Assembly: GCF_003852525.1 (NCBI RefSeq)
Contig: NZ_QAJL01000006.1
Span: forward strand, 187,501-251,500
Source of the DNA: Pedobacter sp. KBW06
Lineage (GTDB): Bacteria > Bacteroidota > Bacteroidia > Sphingobacteriales > Sphingobacteriaceae
Direction of reading: 5' to 3'
DNA length: 64,000 nucleotides
The stretch's first letter is position 1, and every line of letters starts with the position of its first letter. The position numbers were made by a program, and so were the translations under genes. The notes beneath the pieces are model-generated. The model saw nothing but the letters and a program-made list of their open reading frames with translations, ran no database searches and was not told the origin of the DNA. Shown one piece after another: positions 51,547 through 60,423 of the stretch.

Positions 51547-53490
51547 ATGAAAGCAATCACCTCTAAATTCAGCAACATTTTAAACACTTCCCCTGACAAT
51601 GGGAGGGTGAATCATGAACCAGATTCCAGCAAAGAGCAACAGCGCAATACCCCACAAAAATCCATGCCCTTTTCGGATCAGATTGGAAATTATCAACGCA
51701 ACAGGGGAATCCCCCGTCAATCCTATAAAGACAGTAAGATTTATATCATAGGCAGTGGTATTGCCGGCATGGCTACCGCTTATTATTTCATTCGCGACGG
51801 ACAGGTACCGGCTAAAAACATCACATTTTTAGAACAATTGCACATCGACGGAGGCTCATTGGATGGTGCAGGAAATGCGAAGGAAGGTTATATCATCCGG
51901 GGTGGCCGGGAAATGGACATGACCTACGAAAACCTCTGGGACATCTTTCAGGACATACCGGCGCTTGAAATGCCGGCTCCTTATACCGTGTTAGACGAAT
52001 ACCGTCTGGTCAATGACAACGACTCCAATTACTCCAAAGCCCGCCTGATCCATCAACAGGGCGAAATAAAGGATTTCAGCAAATTCGGTCTGAACAAAAA
52101 AGACCAGATGGCTATCATTAAGCTGCTGCTGAAGAAAAAAGAAGAACTGGACGATCTGACCATTGAAGATTATTTTAGTGAAAGCTTTCTGAGCAGTGAT
52201 TTCTGGACCTATTGGCGTACGATGTTTGCCTTTGAAAACTGGCATAGCCTCCTGGAATTAAAACTTTACATGCACCGCTTCCTTCATGCGATAGATGGAT
52301 TGCATGACTTTTCGTCGTTGGTATTCCCTAAATACAACCAATACGACACTTTTGTAACGCCTTTACGTAATTTTCTGAAAGACAAGGGCGTAAACATCCA
52401 GTTTAATACCCTGATCAATGACCTGGATATTCACATCAATACCGAAGGAAAAGTAGTGGAAGGAATCATCACAGAACAAAATGGAAAAGAGGTTAAAATA
52501 CCTGTTGGAAAAGACGACTATGTGATTGTCACCACAGGTTCGATGACCGAAGATACTTTCTATGGCGATAACAAAAAAGCACCTGTCATCATTGTCGACA
52601 ACAGTACGAGCGGAAAGAGCGGCGGGTGGAAGCTCTGGAAAAACCTTGCTGCCAAATCTGCGGTCTTTGGTAAACCGGAGAAATTCTGCAGCAATATCGA
52701 AAAGTCGGCCTGGGAATCCGTGACTTTAACCTGCAGGCCTTCTGCCCTGGTTGAAAAACTAAAGCAATATTGTGTGAATGACCCCTATTCCGGAAAAACA
52801 GCCACAGGTGGAATCGTGACGATTACAGATTCAAACTGGTTAATGAGTTTTACCTGTAACAGGCAACCCCATTTCCCGGAACAACCGGACGATATTTTAG
52901 TCCTTTGGGTCTACGCCCTGTTCATGGATAAGGAAGGAAATCACATCAAAAAAGTAATGCCTGAATGTACAGGAGATGAGATCCTCGCCGAATTGTGTTA
53001 CCATATGGGCATCGTTGATCAGTTGGATGATGTAGTAAAGCATACCATCGTCCGTACGGCTTTTATGCCCTATATCACTTCGATGTTTATGCCCAGGGCA
53101 AAAGGTGACCGCCCGAAGGTGGTTCCGGAAGGCTGCAGCAATCTGGGACTGATCGGACAGTTTGTGGAGACCAATAATGATGTGGTATTTACCATGGAAA
53201 GCTCGGTAAGAACAGCCAGAATTGCCGTCTATCAACTGTTAAACCTGAATAAACAGGTACCTGATATCAATCCTTTACAATACGATATCCGCCATTTGCT
53301 CAAAGCCGCAAAAACACTCAATGACAATAAGCCATTTTTGGGTGAAGGAATCTTACGGAGCGTATTGAAAGGAACTTATTTTGAACACATCTTACCGGCA
53401 GGCCCGGATGGAGAAGAAGAGCATGAGTCTTTTATCATGGAGCAAGTCAACAAATTTAAAGACTGGATGAAAGGACTAAAAGACCATTAA
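51547..53490 (+). CDS. ohyA: oleate hydratase (fatty acid double-bond hydratase, FAD-binding)
   Basis: This 647-aa enzyme adds water to the cis-9 double bond of oleic or related fatty acids to give 10-hydroxy acids. The FAD-binding Rossmann motif is IYIIGSGIAGMATAYYF (about 61-77). The family signatures follow: LDGAGNAKEGYIIRGGREM, HSLLELKLYMHRFLHAIDGL, KFCSNIEKSAWESVTLTC and FMPRAKGDRPKVVPEG. The length fits the family. The roughly 55 N-terminal residues are polar and flexible. It is monocistronic with its own promoter and a strong terminator. A role in detoxifying unsaturated fatty acids is the usual view and is inferred here. Confidence 0.96.
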   Translation: MKAITSKFSNILNTSPDNGRVNHEPDSSKEQQRNTPQKSMPFSDQIGNYQRNRGIPRQSYKDSKIYIIGSGIAGMATAYYFIRDGQVPAKNITFLEQLHIDGGSLDGAGNAKEGYIIRGGREMDMTYENLWDIFQDIPALEMPAPYTVLDEYRLVNDNDSNYSKARLIHQQGEIKDFSKFGLNKKDQMAIIKLLLKKKEELDDLTIEDYFSESFLSSDFWTYWRTMFAFENWHSLLELKLYMHRFLHAIDGLHDFSSLVFPKYNQYDTFVTPLRNFLKDKGVNIQFNTLINDLDIHINTEGKVVEGIITEQNGKEVKIPVGKDDYVIVTTGSMTEDTFYGDNKKAPVIIVDNSTSGKSGGWKLWKNLAAKSAVFGKPEKFCSNIEKSAWESVTLTCRPSALVEKLKQYCVNDPYSGKTATGGIVTITDSNWLMSFTCNRQPHFPEQPDDILVLWVYALFMDKEGNHIKKVMPECTGDEILAELCYHMGIVDQLDDVVKHTIVRTAFMPYITSMFMPRAKGDRPKVVPEGCSNLGLIGQFVETNNDVVFTMESSVRTARIAVYQLLNLNKQVPDINPLQYDIRHLLKAAKTLNDNKPFLGEGILRSVLKGTYFEHILPAGPDGEEEHESFIMEQVNKFKDWMKGLKDH

Positions 53491-53502
53491 GCTGATGCAA
53501 AC

Positions 53503-53534
53503 AAAAGCCCTCTAAATAACTTAGAGGGCTTTTT
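53503..53534. terminator. bidirectional terminator between oleate hydratase and the AraC gene
   Basis: A 13-bp perfect stem (AAAAGCCCTCTAA and its complement) has a 5-nt loop and T-runs on both strands. It overlaps the last bases of the convergent AraC-type gene. Confidence 0.93.
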
Positions 53535-54420
53535 AACTGATCAGGTTCATTGTTTTGTTCTGTGCCCTGTATGCTCCTGGTGTGAGACCGGTAAGGCGTT
53601 TGAAAATTCTGGAAAAATACTGGGAATTTTCAAAGCCCGTTAACTGGGCAATGTCGCCGTATTGATGATTTGTAGTGATGATCAGGTATTGTGCACGCTC
53701 TATTCTTTTTTCCAGGATATAGCTAACGGGGCTTTTTCCGGTATAACGGTGGAATATTCTGGAAAAGTAATCGGTGTTCAGATTTGCGCGGTCTGCCAGG
53801 TGGCTCACCTTTAATACCGAACTGATGTTGATCTGTATGTAACTTATCGTTTCAAGAATTACCGATGGGATTACAGCGAGTTTATCATGCCTGAATAGCT
53901 CGGGTTTTAGGAATCTGGAGATTAACTGTAAGATAATGCCCTGCGTTTCATATTGAGCAGATACGCTTTGTAAATTATTGAGCTCCGTATATTCTTTATA
54001 GTAAATGTCCTTTTCATAAACTTTAGGATCATCAGACCGGTTGATGCCCCTTCCCGGGTTTATGGCCAGGATCCTGTTGATATTTGCAATGTCAATTGGT
54101 GTTGCCTCCAGCTGCATGATTTTTCTGCAATTTGCGAACAGCGATAACCCATCAGGTGACTCCTCAAAAAACTGCACAAAATACTGACTTAAAAAGTGGC
54201 TGCAGGAAAGGTCACAAAGGGTGAAGCTCGGAATAAGGTATAGGTTTCCGGGTGTTAAAATCACATTTCCTGCTAAGCTGGAAATCACTCCTTCTCCCTC
54301 ATCAATATAATATATCCTGTAGTATGGACTCATCACATTGTTGAAGTTCCATTTGGCCCCCAGTTTAACATAGTCTGTATTTAACAGATGAAAATAATTT
54401 TTGATGAGTTTTCTGGCCAT
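53533..54420 (-). CDS. AraC-family transcriptional regulator
   Basis: This 295-aa regulator has a cupin-like N-terminal sensing domain (about 1-140) and a C-terminal pair of AraC helix-turn-helix motifs (about 195-290). The family signature GDIAQLTGFENSQYFSRIFKRLTGLTPGAYR is near the end. It stands 28 bp downstream of the fucose-type dehydrogenase genes on the same strand and is the likely regulator of the locus. Its effector may be L-fucose or a derivative. It may bind the palindromes at 58228-58257, although AraC proteins commonly prefer direct repeats. Confidence 0.92.
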   Translation of the reverse strand: MARKLIKNYFHLLNTDYVKLGAKWNFNNVMSPYYRIYYIDEGEGVISSLAGNVILTPGNLYLIPSFTLCDLSCSHFLSQYFVQFFEESPDGLSLFANCRKIMQLEATPIDIANINRILAINPGRGINRSDDPKVYEKDIYYKEYTELNNLQSVSAQYETQGIILQLISRFLKPELFRHDKLAVIPSVILETISYIQINISSVLKVSHLADRANLNTDYFSRIFHRYTGKSPVSYILEKRIERAQYLIITTNHQYGDIAQLTGFENSQYFSRIFKRLTGLTPGAYRAQNKTMNLIS

Positions 54421-54448
54421 GGCGAATTGCAGTTAAAAATAAAAACAA

Positions 54449-55465
54449 TTATCCAAATTCCACCAATGCCTTAATGACCGATTGCTGTGAGTTCAATAGT
54501 TTTTCGAAATTCTCCGGTAAGCGCTCAAAAGCGACGCGGTGGCTTATAAAATCCAGCGGGCGAATCCAGCCTTTCCTGATACAGTTAATCACATGGGAAA
54601 AATCATCAGATAAGGCATTCCTGCTGCTTTTCAATGTCGCTTCACGTTTATGAAACTCCGGATGGCTGATGATGATCTCTTTTTTCTGCAATCCGATCAG
54701 GATTAGTTTTCCGCCATGAGCGAGAAATTTCAGGGCTCCGTTTATGGCCTCCTGATTTCCTGTACAGTCGATGATCACTGTGGGCATATCAGCACCGGTA
54801 ATTTCTTTCAGGCGGGTATGCATGTCGGTTTCTGAAAGGTTAATTGTATGGGCGATATCGAGTTTACTGCGGCAAAAATCCAGCCGGTTGGTGTTGTAGT
54901 CTGCAACAATCACTTCCCCGCCGGCTATTTGTGCTAAGCTGGCAGTTCCGAGTCCTATCGGACCGGCACCTAAGATCAAAACAAATTCACCTGCTTTGAG
55001 CTCAGCAAGTTTAACCCCATGGGCGCCTATGGCTAAAGGCTCTACCAATGCCAGCTCATCAAAACTCAGGCCCTGCCCATGAATGAGCGATGATTCCGGT
55101 ACTGAAATATACTCCTGCATGCCGCCATCTTCGTGTACACCAAATACGCTGATGTTTTCACAGCAATTGGGCTTGGCATTTCTGCAGGCAATACATTGAC
55201 CACAGGAGAAATAAGGGTTAATGGTGACCTTTTCTCCGATATGGAATTCCTGTTCATTTTCAAGATGGGCGATTTCTGCAGCAATTTCATGACCGAGGAC
55301 CCGGGGATAGTTAAAAAAGGGCTGTGTGCCTTCGAAAGCGTGATAGTCAGTTCCGCAAATGCCTATTCTCCTGATTTTCAGGAGCGCAAATCCTTTCTTT
55401 GGTCCTGGAAGGATCATTTCTTTAAATTCAAATTTACCGGGCGTTTCGCAAGATAGTGTGATCAT
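54449..55465 (-). CDS. zinc-dependent alcohol dehydrogenase (fucose/galactonate pathway type)
   Basis: This 338-aa medium-chain dehydrogenase binds catalytic zinc in GICGTDYHAFEG (Cys and His ligands) and VLGHE. Structural zinc is held by the Cys cluster CGQCIACRNAKPNCC. The NAD(P)-binding site is in ILGAGPIGLGTASLAQ. It is related to sugar-acid dehydrogenases such as L-galactonate 5-dehydrogenase. Between the fucosidase/aldose reductase genes and the AraC gene it probably oxidises a fucose-derived alcohol or acid. It overlaps the aldo/keto reductase by 4 bp. The exact reaction is unknown. Confidence 0.88.
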   Translation of the reverse strand: MITLSCETPGKFEFKEMILPGPKKGFALLKIRRIGICGTDYHAFEGTQPFFNYPRVLGHEIAAEIAHLENEQEFHIGEKVTINPYFSCGQCIACRNAKPNCCENISVFGVHEDGGMQEYISVPESSLIHGQGLSFDELALVEPLAIGAHGVKLAELKAGEFVLILGAGPIGLGTASLAQIAGGEVIVADYNTNRLDFCRSKLDIAHTINLSETDMHTRLKEITGADMPTVIIDCTGNQEAINGALKFLAHGGKLILIGLQKKEIIISHPEFHKREATLKSSRNALSDDFSHVINCIRKGWIRPLDFISHRVAFERLPENFEKLLNSQQSVIKALVEFG

Positions 55466-56475
55466 GATATGATGGGTGTTTCAATTAATCCTTGTTGATA
55501 CATTGTTGTCCAGAATTCGGGAGGCACCTGCTTGGAGGTCATGGCCAGGTTCTGCGCTACTTTTTCAGCTTTTGTCGTACTCATCGCAATGCTTTTTATG
55601 CCGGAGAAATGCGAGCAAAAATTAAAGCAGGCTTCGGCTGGTAAAAGTCCATACTGACTGCAAATGTCAAAAAATTCATTACGCCAGGTCAGCAGTGCCT
55701 GGTCATCCGCATTGTCGTCATCGATCTGGCGGTAATTGTAAAACTCGCTTCCGGTTAAAAAGCCACCATTAAAAATGGCAGAATTGATGACCGGGATATT
55801 TTTCTGATCCAGCGCCTCAATAAACTGAATGAGTTCTTTCGGATGAGATTTAACGGTCAGGCTATTTGCGATCATCACCCAATCCAGATGGACATCCTGT
55901 TCGATTTTCCTGATGACCTTCCAGTCTTTGGCACCAATACCAACCGCAGCCACTCTTCCGGCCGATTTCAGTTCATGTAATGCCTGATAGGCACCGATGA
56001 TGTCCGCATATCGCTGCCGGCTTTGCCTTTCATTCTTTGCAGACCTCAGGTATTCGTCGGGATCATGAACAGAAACGAAGCTTGCAGGATAATCTCCAAG
56101 CAGCTGGTTTCCCTGTTCAAAGCAATCCAGGATCCCCTGATAGCTGATGCGCTGTAACGCATCATTTTTCAGATTTTTCCATACACCGGGTTCAAATGTA
56201 GGGTCAGGCCCCTTAAGCTCCGTCTGGTACCATCCCAGTTTATTGCTGATCAGCACCTTTGAGGGATCAATTCTCAAATCTTTGAGGCAAGATCCCAGCA
56301 CTTCAAGGGCCAGTCCTGCACCGTATTTACCAGCGGTATCAAAAAAAGTAAGGCCAGCTGAGGAAGTCAGGCATGCATTGACGATTGCCTTTTTCTGTCC
56401 GTCATCCGGGGCATGGTAGAGGTTTCCCAAGCCGCTGGTCCCAAATACAACAGCGGGGATTTTAATATTCGCCAT
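55462..56475 (-). CDS. aldo/keto reductase, L-fucose/galactose dehydrogenase-like
   Basis: This 337-aa NAD(P)-dependent enzyme has a (beta/alpha)8 barrel. VFGTSGLGNLYHAPD near the start, FFDTAGKYGAG (catalytic Asp and Tyr) and ISNKLGWY (catalytic Lys) fit the aldo/keto reductase tetrad. The resemblance is to L-fucose (D-threo-aldose) 1-dehydrogenases. It would oxidise L-fucose released by the neighbouring fucosidase to the lactone in a non-phosphorylating route. It overlaps the Zn-dehydrogenase by 4 bp and follows the fucosidase by 9 bp, so one transcript is likely. Confidence 0.87.
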   Translation of the reverse strand: MANIKIPAVVFGTSGLGNLYHAPDDGQKKAIVNACLTSSAGLTFFDTAGKYGAGLALEVLGSCLKDLRIDPSKVLISNKLGWYQTELKGPDPTFEPGVWKNLKNDALQRISYQGILDCFEQGNQLLGDYPASFVSVHDPDEYLRSAKNERQSRQRYADIIGAYQALHELKSAGRVAAVGIGAKDWKVIRKIEQDVHLDWVMIANSLTVKSHPKELIQFIEALDQKNIPVINSAIFNGGFLTGSEFYNYRQIDDDNADDQALLTWRNEFFDICSQYGLLPAEACFNFCSHFSGIKSIAMSTTKAEKVAQNLAMTSKQVPPEFWTTMYQQGLIETPIIS

Positions 56476-56484
56476 TTTTGATTT

Positions 56485-58140
56485 TTAGCTTAGCCTTAAG
56501 GCATTTGCGTAAGCAGCTTCGGGAGCCTGTTCAGGAAAATAAACCTTTAACCCTGCTGCATTTCTTTCAAACTTTAACTGCTGTCCGGTTGACACCAGTT
56601 CAACCTTGTTGATTTGTCCGGGATAATAGTTACTGTTTTCTTTAAGACTGGTGATCAATGCCGAACCAGAGGCCGGCCAGCCCATCACGGTAGCAAAAAG
56701 CTGTTCCCCTTTAACCGCAAAACGAATATCCGCTTCCGTGAAAGGTTTTCCTTTTCCTTCATTAAAACCCTGTTCGCTGAGCTTTGCAGCGCCCTGCTGC
56801 GCTGGTCCCTCCCCAAATATTTTCCAGGGACGGGTACCATAAATGCTTTCTCCGTTTGCTTTCATCCATACCCCGATCTCTTCTACAACCTGACGTTCAA
56901 GTTCATCAATTGTGCCATCTCCCCTCACCGGAATGTTTAACATCAGGTTGCCATTTTTGCTCACCACATCGACTAAGGTGTGAATCACGGTTTTAGCTGT
57001 TTTATACCCTTTTCTGGTGTAAACACTTCGGTCATAATGCCAGTTTCCGATACAGGTATCGGTTTGCCATGGCTGCGGTTCGATAGCATTGCTCTGGCCT
57101 CTCTCAATATCCCAAACCATTGCTTTACGCTGATTTTCATCCAGGATTTTTCCGGTGATGACCGCATTCAGCTTCCCTTTTTCTTTTATGCTTTTGTTGT
57201 AAAGGTGCGCAGCGATGCGGAGCCCGGCATCGCTAACCGGCCACAGCGGAAGTTGGGAGTCGTCAAAATAGACCAGATCCGGATGATACTTGTTGATCAG
57301 GTTGATGGTCCTGTTGTAGAATTTTTCGATGTAGGCTTTGGTTGGCCGGTTCGCCCCATTTCCCCAATCCCATTGCCTGCTGATTGCTCCGTTATCCAGG
57401 CTGTTTTCGCTTAAGGGATGGTTTTGGGCGTAAAGTTCCTGTGGGTCTAAACCCGACCACCATTTACCTCTGCCATCGGCCTTTGTTAATTTGCCATCAT
57501 AACTTATCCCCGCATATTTCCCGCTTTTGTCGGAACGCTGGGCCGCTTCATACCAGCTCCATGCATGGGCGGCATGCACACTGACCCCGAAGAAGAGACC
57601 GTTCTTTTTTGCTGCTGCTGCCCAACCGGCTATCAGGTCTTTTTTAGGTCCGATTTTTAAAGCATTCCAATTTTTCTGGTATTTACTATCATAAAGATCG
57701 AAATTGTCATGATGGTTCGCCAGTGCCATAAAATACCGTGCGCCGGCATTTTTGTATAAGGAAACCAATGCTTCCGGATCCCATTTTTCGGCTTTCCAGC
57801 TGTGAATTACGTCTTTAAATCCGAATTCGGAAGGATGTCCATATTTTTCAAGATGAAATTTGTACTTATGACTGCCCTCAATGTACATCTCCCTCGCATA
57901 CCAGTCGCCGGCTTCAGGTTGACACTGAGGTCCCCAATGTGCCCAGATGCCAAATTTGGCATCCCTGAACCATTCGGGGGTCTGGTACGACTGCAATGAC
58001 TCCCAGGTAGGCTTGAAGGGGCCTGAGGAGACTTCTTCTGAAATTTCAGGAAATTCATGAGCCAGTGCAGCAAAATTTTTAGATAGCAATAAACCAGGGA
58101 TACCAATAGCCATGCTTTGAAGCAGCTTTCTTCTGTTCAT
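56485..58140 (-). CDS. GH29 alpha-L-fucosidase
   Basis: This 551-aa secreted fucosidase has an N-terminal twin-arginine-like signal (NRRKLLQSMAIGIPGLLLS). The catalytic domain (about 40-460) starts at PEWFRDAKFGIWAHWGPQC. It includes YFMALANHHDNFDLYDS and the nucleophile Asp293 in DLVYFDDSQLPLW. It also has NLMLNIPVRGDG near the end of the domain, and a small beta-sandwich C-terminus. It removes terminal L-fucose from glycans. It leads the operon with the two dehydrogenases and the AraC regulator. A -7 promoter box at 58182 and two palindromes at 58228-58257 lie upstream. Confidence 0.95.
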   Translation of the reverse strand: MNRRKLLQSMAIGIPGLLLSKNFAALAHEFPEISEEVSSGPFKPTWESLQSYQTPEWFRDAKFGIWAHWGPQCQPEAGDWYAREMYIEGSHKYKFHLEKYGHPSEFGFKDVIHSWKAEKWDPEALVSLYKNAGARYFMALANHHDNFDLYDSKYQKNWNALKIGPKKDLIAGWAAAAKKNGLFFGVSVHAAHAWSWYEAAQRSDKSGKYAGISYDGKLTKADGRGKWWSGLDPQELYAQNHPLSENSLDNGAISRQWDWGNGANRPTKAYIEKFYNRTINLINKYHPDLVYFDDSQLPLWPVSDAGLRIAAHLYNKSIKEKGKLNAVITGKILDENQRKAMVWDIERGQSNAIEPQPWQTDTCIGNWHYDRSVYTRKGYKTAKTVIHTLVDVVSKNGNLMLNIPVRGDGTIDELERQVVEEIGVWMKANGESIYGTRPWKIFGEGPAQQGAAKLSEQGFNEGKGKPFTEADIRFAVKGEQLFATVMGWPASGSALITSLKENSNYYPGQINKVELVSTGQQLKFERNAAGLKVYFPEQAPEAAYANALRLS

Positions 58141-58181
58141 CTTTTTAATTATTTGGTTAGGTTGTAGCGTGAGCCTGGTTA

Positions 58182-58189
58182 CAAATTTA
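58182..58189 (-). promoter_or_regulatory. Bacteroidota -7 promoter box (TAAATTTG) before the fucosidase
   Basis: On the minus strand this is an exact TAnnTTTG match, 41 nt before the ATG at 58140. No clear -33 element is seen, which fits an activator-dependent promoter. Confidence 0.55.
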
Positions 58190-58227
58190 TCATATGCCCG
58201 ATATTATCTTTTGTAGGGAATTGACTC

Positions 58228-58257
58228 ATTTGTATACAAATCCGACTATTTGCAAAT
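58228..58257. promoter_or_regulatory. two ATTTG/CAAAT palindromes, candidate operators of the fucose locus
   Basis: ATTTGTATACAAAT (58228-58241, perfect 14-bp palindrome) and ATTTGCAAAT (58248-58257, perfect 10-bp palindrome) have centres 18 bp apart and share the same 5-base arms. They lie 39-75 bp upstream of the -7 box, a usual place for activator binding. Confidence 0.6.
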
Positions 58258-58335
58258 TACACCTGACCAGAAAAATTAAGATTTATCCTGTTGATGGAGG
58301 ACTTTTGGAGATGACTGAACTAAATTTTTTCAGTT

Positions 58336-59127
58336 TCAGCCGGGAAGCACCAGTACGCCTTTGGAATACAACCGCGCCTTTCCGCCGATCAATACACGTT
58401 CAGCTGAGTTTTTACAAAGCAATGTACCTGTCCGCTCCGACAACTGCCGGGCAATCATTTCCTGTGTGTTTAATTGTCCGGCCCAATACGGAATCAGGGA
58501 ACAATGTGCGGAACCGGTAACCGGATCTTCCAGGATGGAAGCCTGTGGCGTAAAGAACCGGGAAACGAAATCATGCTCCGCTCCTTTCGCTGTGACGATT
58601 ACCCCACCCGGATCCAGGTTTAAGCGGTCAAACAACTGCCGGTCTACCCTGATATTTCTGATGGTTTCTTCGTTTTCATAGACCAACACATAATCTCTGG
58701 ATTTCAACACTTCGATTGGTTTAATGTTCAGTGCTTCTGCTATTTGCCATGGCAGTGATGACGGCACAGGAAGTCTGGAAGGGAAATCCAGCCAGAACAA
58801 GTCCTCTTCTACGGTAACCACCAAAGTATCGCTCTGGGTATAAAAGATGATTTTATCAGCAGGATAATTCTGACATCTTTTGAGTACAAATGCAGCAGCC
58901 AAGGTCGCATGCCCGCAGAGGTCCATTTCTGTTTCAGGCGTAAACCACCTCAAATGAAACCCATCACCCTGTGGAAGAAAAAATGCGGTCTCTGCAACGG
59001 CATTTTCCTGAGTAATCTTAAATAAGATTTCGTCGGGCAACCATTCCTCTAAAATTACCACGCAAGCTGGATTTCCTGAAAAAAGTTCATCAGTAAAACT
59101 GTCGATCTGATATAATGCTAACTCCAT
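58336..59127 (-). CDS. PhzF-family isomerase-like protein
   Basis: This 263-aa PhzF-family protein has two pseudo-symmetric halves. The catalytic Glu46 is in TQENAVAETAFF. Other family motifs are DLCGHATLAAAFVL and EDPVTGSAHCSLIPYW. The ATG at 59127 (MELALYQID) is chosen. An ATG two codons upstream is an alternative. PhzF members act as isomerases or epimerases on small metabolites. Most genomic members are not linked to phenazine synthesis, and no phenazine genes are nearby here. It sits alone, convergent to nothing recognisable and 195 bp from the fucosidase start. Confidence 0.93.
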   Translation of the reverse strand: MELALYQIDSFTDELFSGNPACVVILEEWLPDEILFKITQENAVAETAFFLPQGDGFHLRWFTPETEMDLCGHATLAAAFVLKRCQNYPADKIIFYTQSDTLVVTVEEDLFWLDFPSRLPVPSSLPWQIAEALNIKPIEVLKSRDYVLVYENEETIRNIRVDRQLFDRLNLDPGGVIVTAKGAEHDFVSRFFTPQASILEDPVTGSAHCSLIPYWAGQLNTQEMIARQLSERTGTLLCKNSAERVLIGGKARLYSKGVLVLPG

Positions 59128-59218
59128 TTTCAAAAATAAGGATTCCGGATCTATTTATTCAATTACTGGGCTATAGGATTTGATGAATCTGGTATGGTAA
59201 AGCCCTGCTTATTGGAGA

Positions 59219-59226
59219 TAGCTTTG
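59219..59226 (+). promoter_or_regulatory. Bacteroidota -7 promoter box (TAGCTTTG) before the DoxX-like gene
   Basis: This exact TAnnTTTG match lies 17 nt before the ATG at 59244. It is a -7 element only. I see no good -33 partner. Confidence 0.5.
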
Positions 59227-59243
59227 TCTTAAATATTTAAATT

Positions 59244-59687
59244 ATGGAAGACTCATTTAAAATCCCGCAGCTGCTTTTAAGATGTGCATTGGGGATCACA
59301 TTTCTAATTCCTGTTCTGGACAGACTAGGTATTCTCGGCCCTGCGGGTACCGGAAGTATCGAGTGGGGTAACTGGGGAAATTTCATCAACTATACCACTA
59401 CGCTGATGCCTTATTTAGACCGGTCCATGACCAATGTAATGGGTGGAATAGCGACCGCATCAGAGTTGACCATCGCGGTCTGCCTGATCATTGGTTTTAA
59501 AACGAAATATGCCGCTATAGGAAGCTGTCTGCTCACCTTTACCTTCATTTTGTTTATGACCACTTCTGTCGGTATCCAAAAGCCTATAAATTATGGCGTG
59601 TTTACCGCATCTGCTGCCAGTTTGCTGCTTTCTTATGTTCCGGGTTACAAATGGAGCATAGATGAGATGAATCATAAAACAGTTTAG
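59244..59687 (+). CDS. DoxX-like membrane protein
   Basis: This 147-aa inner-membrane protein has four helices. The first loop region has FLIPVLDRLGILGPAGTGSIEWG, and the later helices have IATASELTIAVCLIIGFKTKYAAIGSCLLTF, typical of DoxX/SURF4-like proteins. Some members are linked to sulfur or redox stress. No partner gene here indicates a function. It is monocistronic with a terminator shared with the gene at 59734. Confidence 0.85.
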   Translation: MEDSFKIPQLLLRCALGITFLIPVLDRLGILGPAGTGSIEWGNWGNFINYTTTLMPYLDRSMTNVMGGIATASELTIAVCLIIGFKTKYAAIGSCLLTFTFILFMTTSVGIQKPINYGVFTASAASLLLSYVPGYKWSIDEMNHKTV

Positions 59688-59690
59688 AAA

Positions 59691-59723
59691 AAAGCTCCCT
59701 GAATTTCATTTCCAGGGAGCTTT
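59691..59723. terminator. bidirectional terminator between DoxX-like and AHSA1-like genes
   Basis: An 11-bp perfect stem (AAAGCTCCCTG at 59691-59701 and its complement at 59713-59723) has an 11-nt loop and short A/T flanks. Confidence 0.9.
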
Positions 59724-59733
59724 AACATGGCGT

Positions 59734-60186
59734 TTATCCGGCATCCGGGATTTCAGGTTCCACCAGTTTAATCAGTTTTTCCAGGGATTCCTGCCAGCCC
59801 AGGTAACACATTTCGGCCGGAATCACCGCAGGAATTCCTTCCTGTAATACTTTCAGGTCTGTACCTACCATTGTCTTTTGAAGGGAAATGGTCGTGGTCA
59901 TGACACCTGGTAAATTCGGATCATCAAAGACGTCTGTGTATTTAAGCAACTCATTCGGTTTGAGTTCTAGATACTCCCCGCCAAATGAATGACCGTTACC
60001 GGTGGTAAAATTCTGGAATGACATTTTGAAAGTCCCTCCTACTTTAACATTCATTTCCTGTACGGTACAAAGAAAACCATACGGAGGTAACCATGAAGCG
60101 ATCGCTAAACTTTCGGTGAAGGCACGATACACCTTTTCGGGACTGGCCTTAATCACTCTGTGCAATGAAACTTTATTCTCTGACAT
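59734..60186 (-). CDS. SRPBCC/AHSA1-family protein
   Basis: This 150-aa START-like (AHSA1) protein has a hydrophobic cavity. The family opening VSLHRVIKASPEKVYRAFTES is followed by FKMSFQNFTTGNGHSFGGEYLELKPNELLKYTD and a C-terminal helix (YLGWQESLEKLIKLVEPE). It may bind a small hydrophobic ligand or act as a stress-related co-factor. In Bacteroidota such genes often stand alone or beside an ArsR regulator, which I do not see here. Confidence 0.9.
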   Translation of the reverse strand: MSENKVSLHRVIKASPEKVYRAFTESLAIASWLPPYGFLCTVQEMNVKVGGTFKMSFQNFTTGNGHSFGGEYLELKPNELLKYTDVFDDPNLPGVMTTTISLQKTMVGTDLKVLQEGIPAVIPAEMCYLGWQESLEKLIKLVEPEIPDAG

Positions 60187-60397
60187 AAGCTTGTTTTTTA
60201 GTTTTTGGTTGTGGTAGCTGTCCTACCTTTGCTTTTAATAAAGATCCTGGTTAAAATAGAAATTAAAAGGGGGACAATGCGACAAATTAAAGGGGTTTTG
60301 CGACAGCATCCAGATAGACAGAATAAAGCTATCCAAATAACATCTGTACCCTAAAATAAACTGTTTTCTGTATCTGTATCTACATTTTATTCCTGAC

Positions 60398-60405
60398 TAG
60401 ATTTG
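60398..60405 (+). promoter_or_regulatory. Bacteroidota -7 promoter box (TAGATTTG)
   Basis: An exact TAnnTTTG match lies 18 nt before the ATG at 60424. A TCTG at 60373-60376, 21 bp upstream, could serve as a weak -33 element. Confidence 0.5.
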
Positions 60406-60423
60406 TGATCAAATACCAGGGTT

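Noticed and set aside
58336..59127. PhzF gene as evidence of phenazine synthesis
   Set aside because: No other phenazine gene is nearby, and PhzF relatives are common as stand-alone metabolic proteins.
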